Source: Clostridia bacterium (lineage in GTDB: Bacteria; UBA6262; WVXT01; JAUXBS01). From it: a stretch of 6,226 nt of DNA. Positions 6,090 through 6,226 of the stretch are shown here, one piece after another (the stretch's first letter is position 1; each line of letters begins with the position of its first letter). Where the stretch lies: the NCBI GenBank assembly GCA_030619245.1, contig JAUXBS010000077.1, positions 1 to 6,226 on the forward strand, in the 5' to 3' direction. The notes under the pieces are model-generated. The model made no database searches, was not told the origin of the DNA, and saw only the letters and a list, made by a program, of their open reading frames with translations. Position numbers and translations under genes: made by a program.

Positions 6090-6159
6090 AACAGCCTTTT
6101 TACAAATACAGTTATGATGATAAATGCAGGAATATATTTCTTAGTATTCTAAAATTGCC

Positions 6160-6165
6160 GGGAAG
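6160..6165 (+). promoter_or_regulatory. Ribosome binding site for the partial gene at the window end
   Basis: GGGAAG lies 8 bases before ATG 6174. A nearer ATG at 6169 opens a frame that stops after three codons, so 6174 is preferred. Confidence 0.5.
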
Positions 6166-6173
6166 AAAATGAG

Positions 6174-6226
6174 ATGCTGAATAAAAAGATCATATTAATA
6201 ATAGTCCTGGTTACCGCCATAATATC
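6174..6226 (+). CDS. N-terminus of a secreted or membrane protein (3' end outside window)
   Basis: Seventeen codons are visible: MLNKKIILIIVLVTAII. Two lysines followed by an uninterrupted hydrophobic run is the pattern of a signal peptide or a first membrane segment, so the product is probably exported or membrane-anchored. It begins 84 bases after the helicase stop on the same strand. No convincing promoter or terminator was found between them, so co-transcription is possible. The family cannot be recognised from so few residues. Confidence 0.55.
   Translation, partial: MLNKKIILIIVLVTAII

Noticed and set aside
4183..6226. Defence island reading (Pif1 with WYL domain near DUF3800)
   Set aside because: The two genes are more than 4 kb apart with metabolic genes between, and no nuclease, methylase, reverse transcriptase or CRISPR feature accompanies the helicase.
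1..6226. CRISPR array, tRNA or transposase
   Set aside because: No regularly spaced repeats, no cloverleaf-like segment and no transposase motif were seen on either strand.

Overview
The window is bacterial: compact genes, canonical Shine-Dalgarno sites and sigma70-type promoters. An MEP-pathway isoprenoid gene, a secreted GH116-type glycosidase and a Pif1 helicase carrying a WYL domain would suit an uncultured Gram-negative-type lineage such as Omnitrophota or a relative. That placement is only an impression; no rRNA or ribosomal marker is present.

Layout. Bases 1-246 hold the C-terminal part of a DUF3800 protein on the plus strand. Bases 247-343 carry a compact minus-strand transcription unit: a near-ideal sigma70 promoter (TTGACA, 17-bp spacer, TGA-TATAAT) is followed by about 60 nt that fold into two hairpins, the second being an intrinsic terminator directly behind the DUF3800 stop codon. 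I call this a small structured RNA gene convergent with DUF3800; it is the most interesting object here. Bases 344-698 are gene-poor and hold two short coding-like remnants and a probable interspersed repeat.

Bases 699-4182 are two minus-strand genes: a secreted GBA2-like glycoside hydrolase (GH116 type) followed 16 bp later by ispH, the last MEP-pathway enzyme. They may share a transcript, although their functions have no obvious link. Bases 4183-4514 are a divergent promoter region. Bases 4515-6089 encode a Pif1-family DNA helicase (plus strand) with a C-terminal WYL-like domain, starting at TTG. From 6174 to the window end is the beginning of another gene whose product opens with a signal or membrane segment.

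Apart from the DUF3800-RNA pair, the genes look like an ordinary chromosomal neighbourhood, not one pathway. No tRNA, rRNA, CRISPR array, transposase or attachment site was seen.
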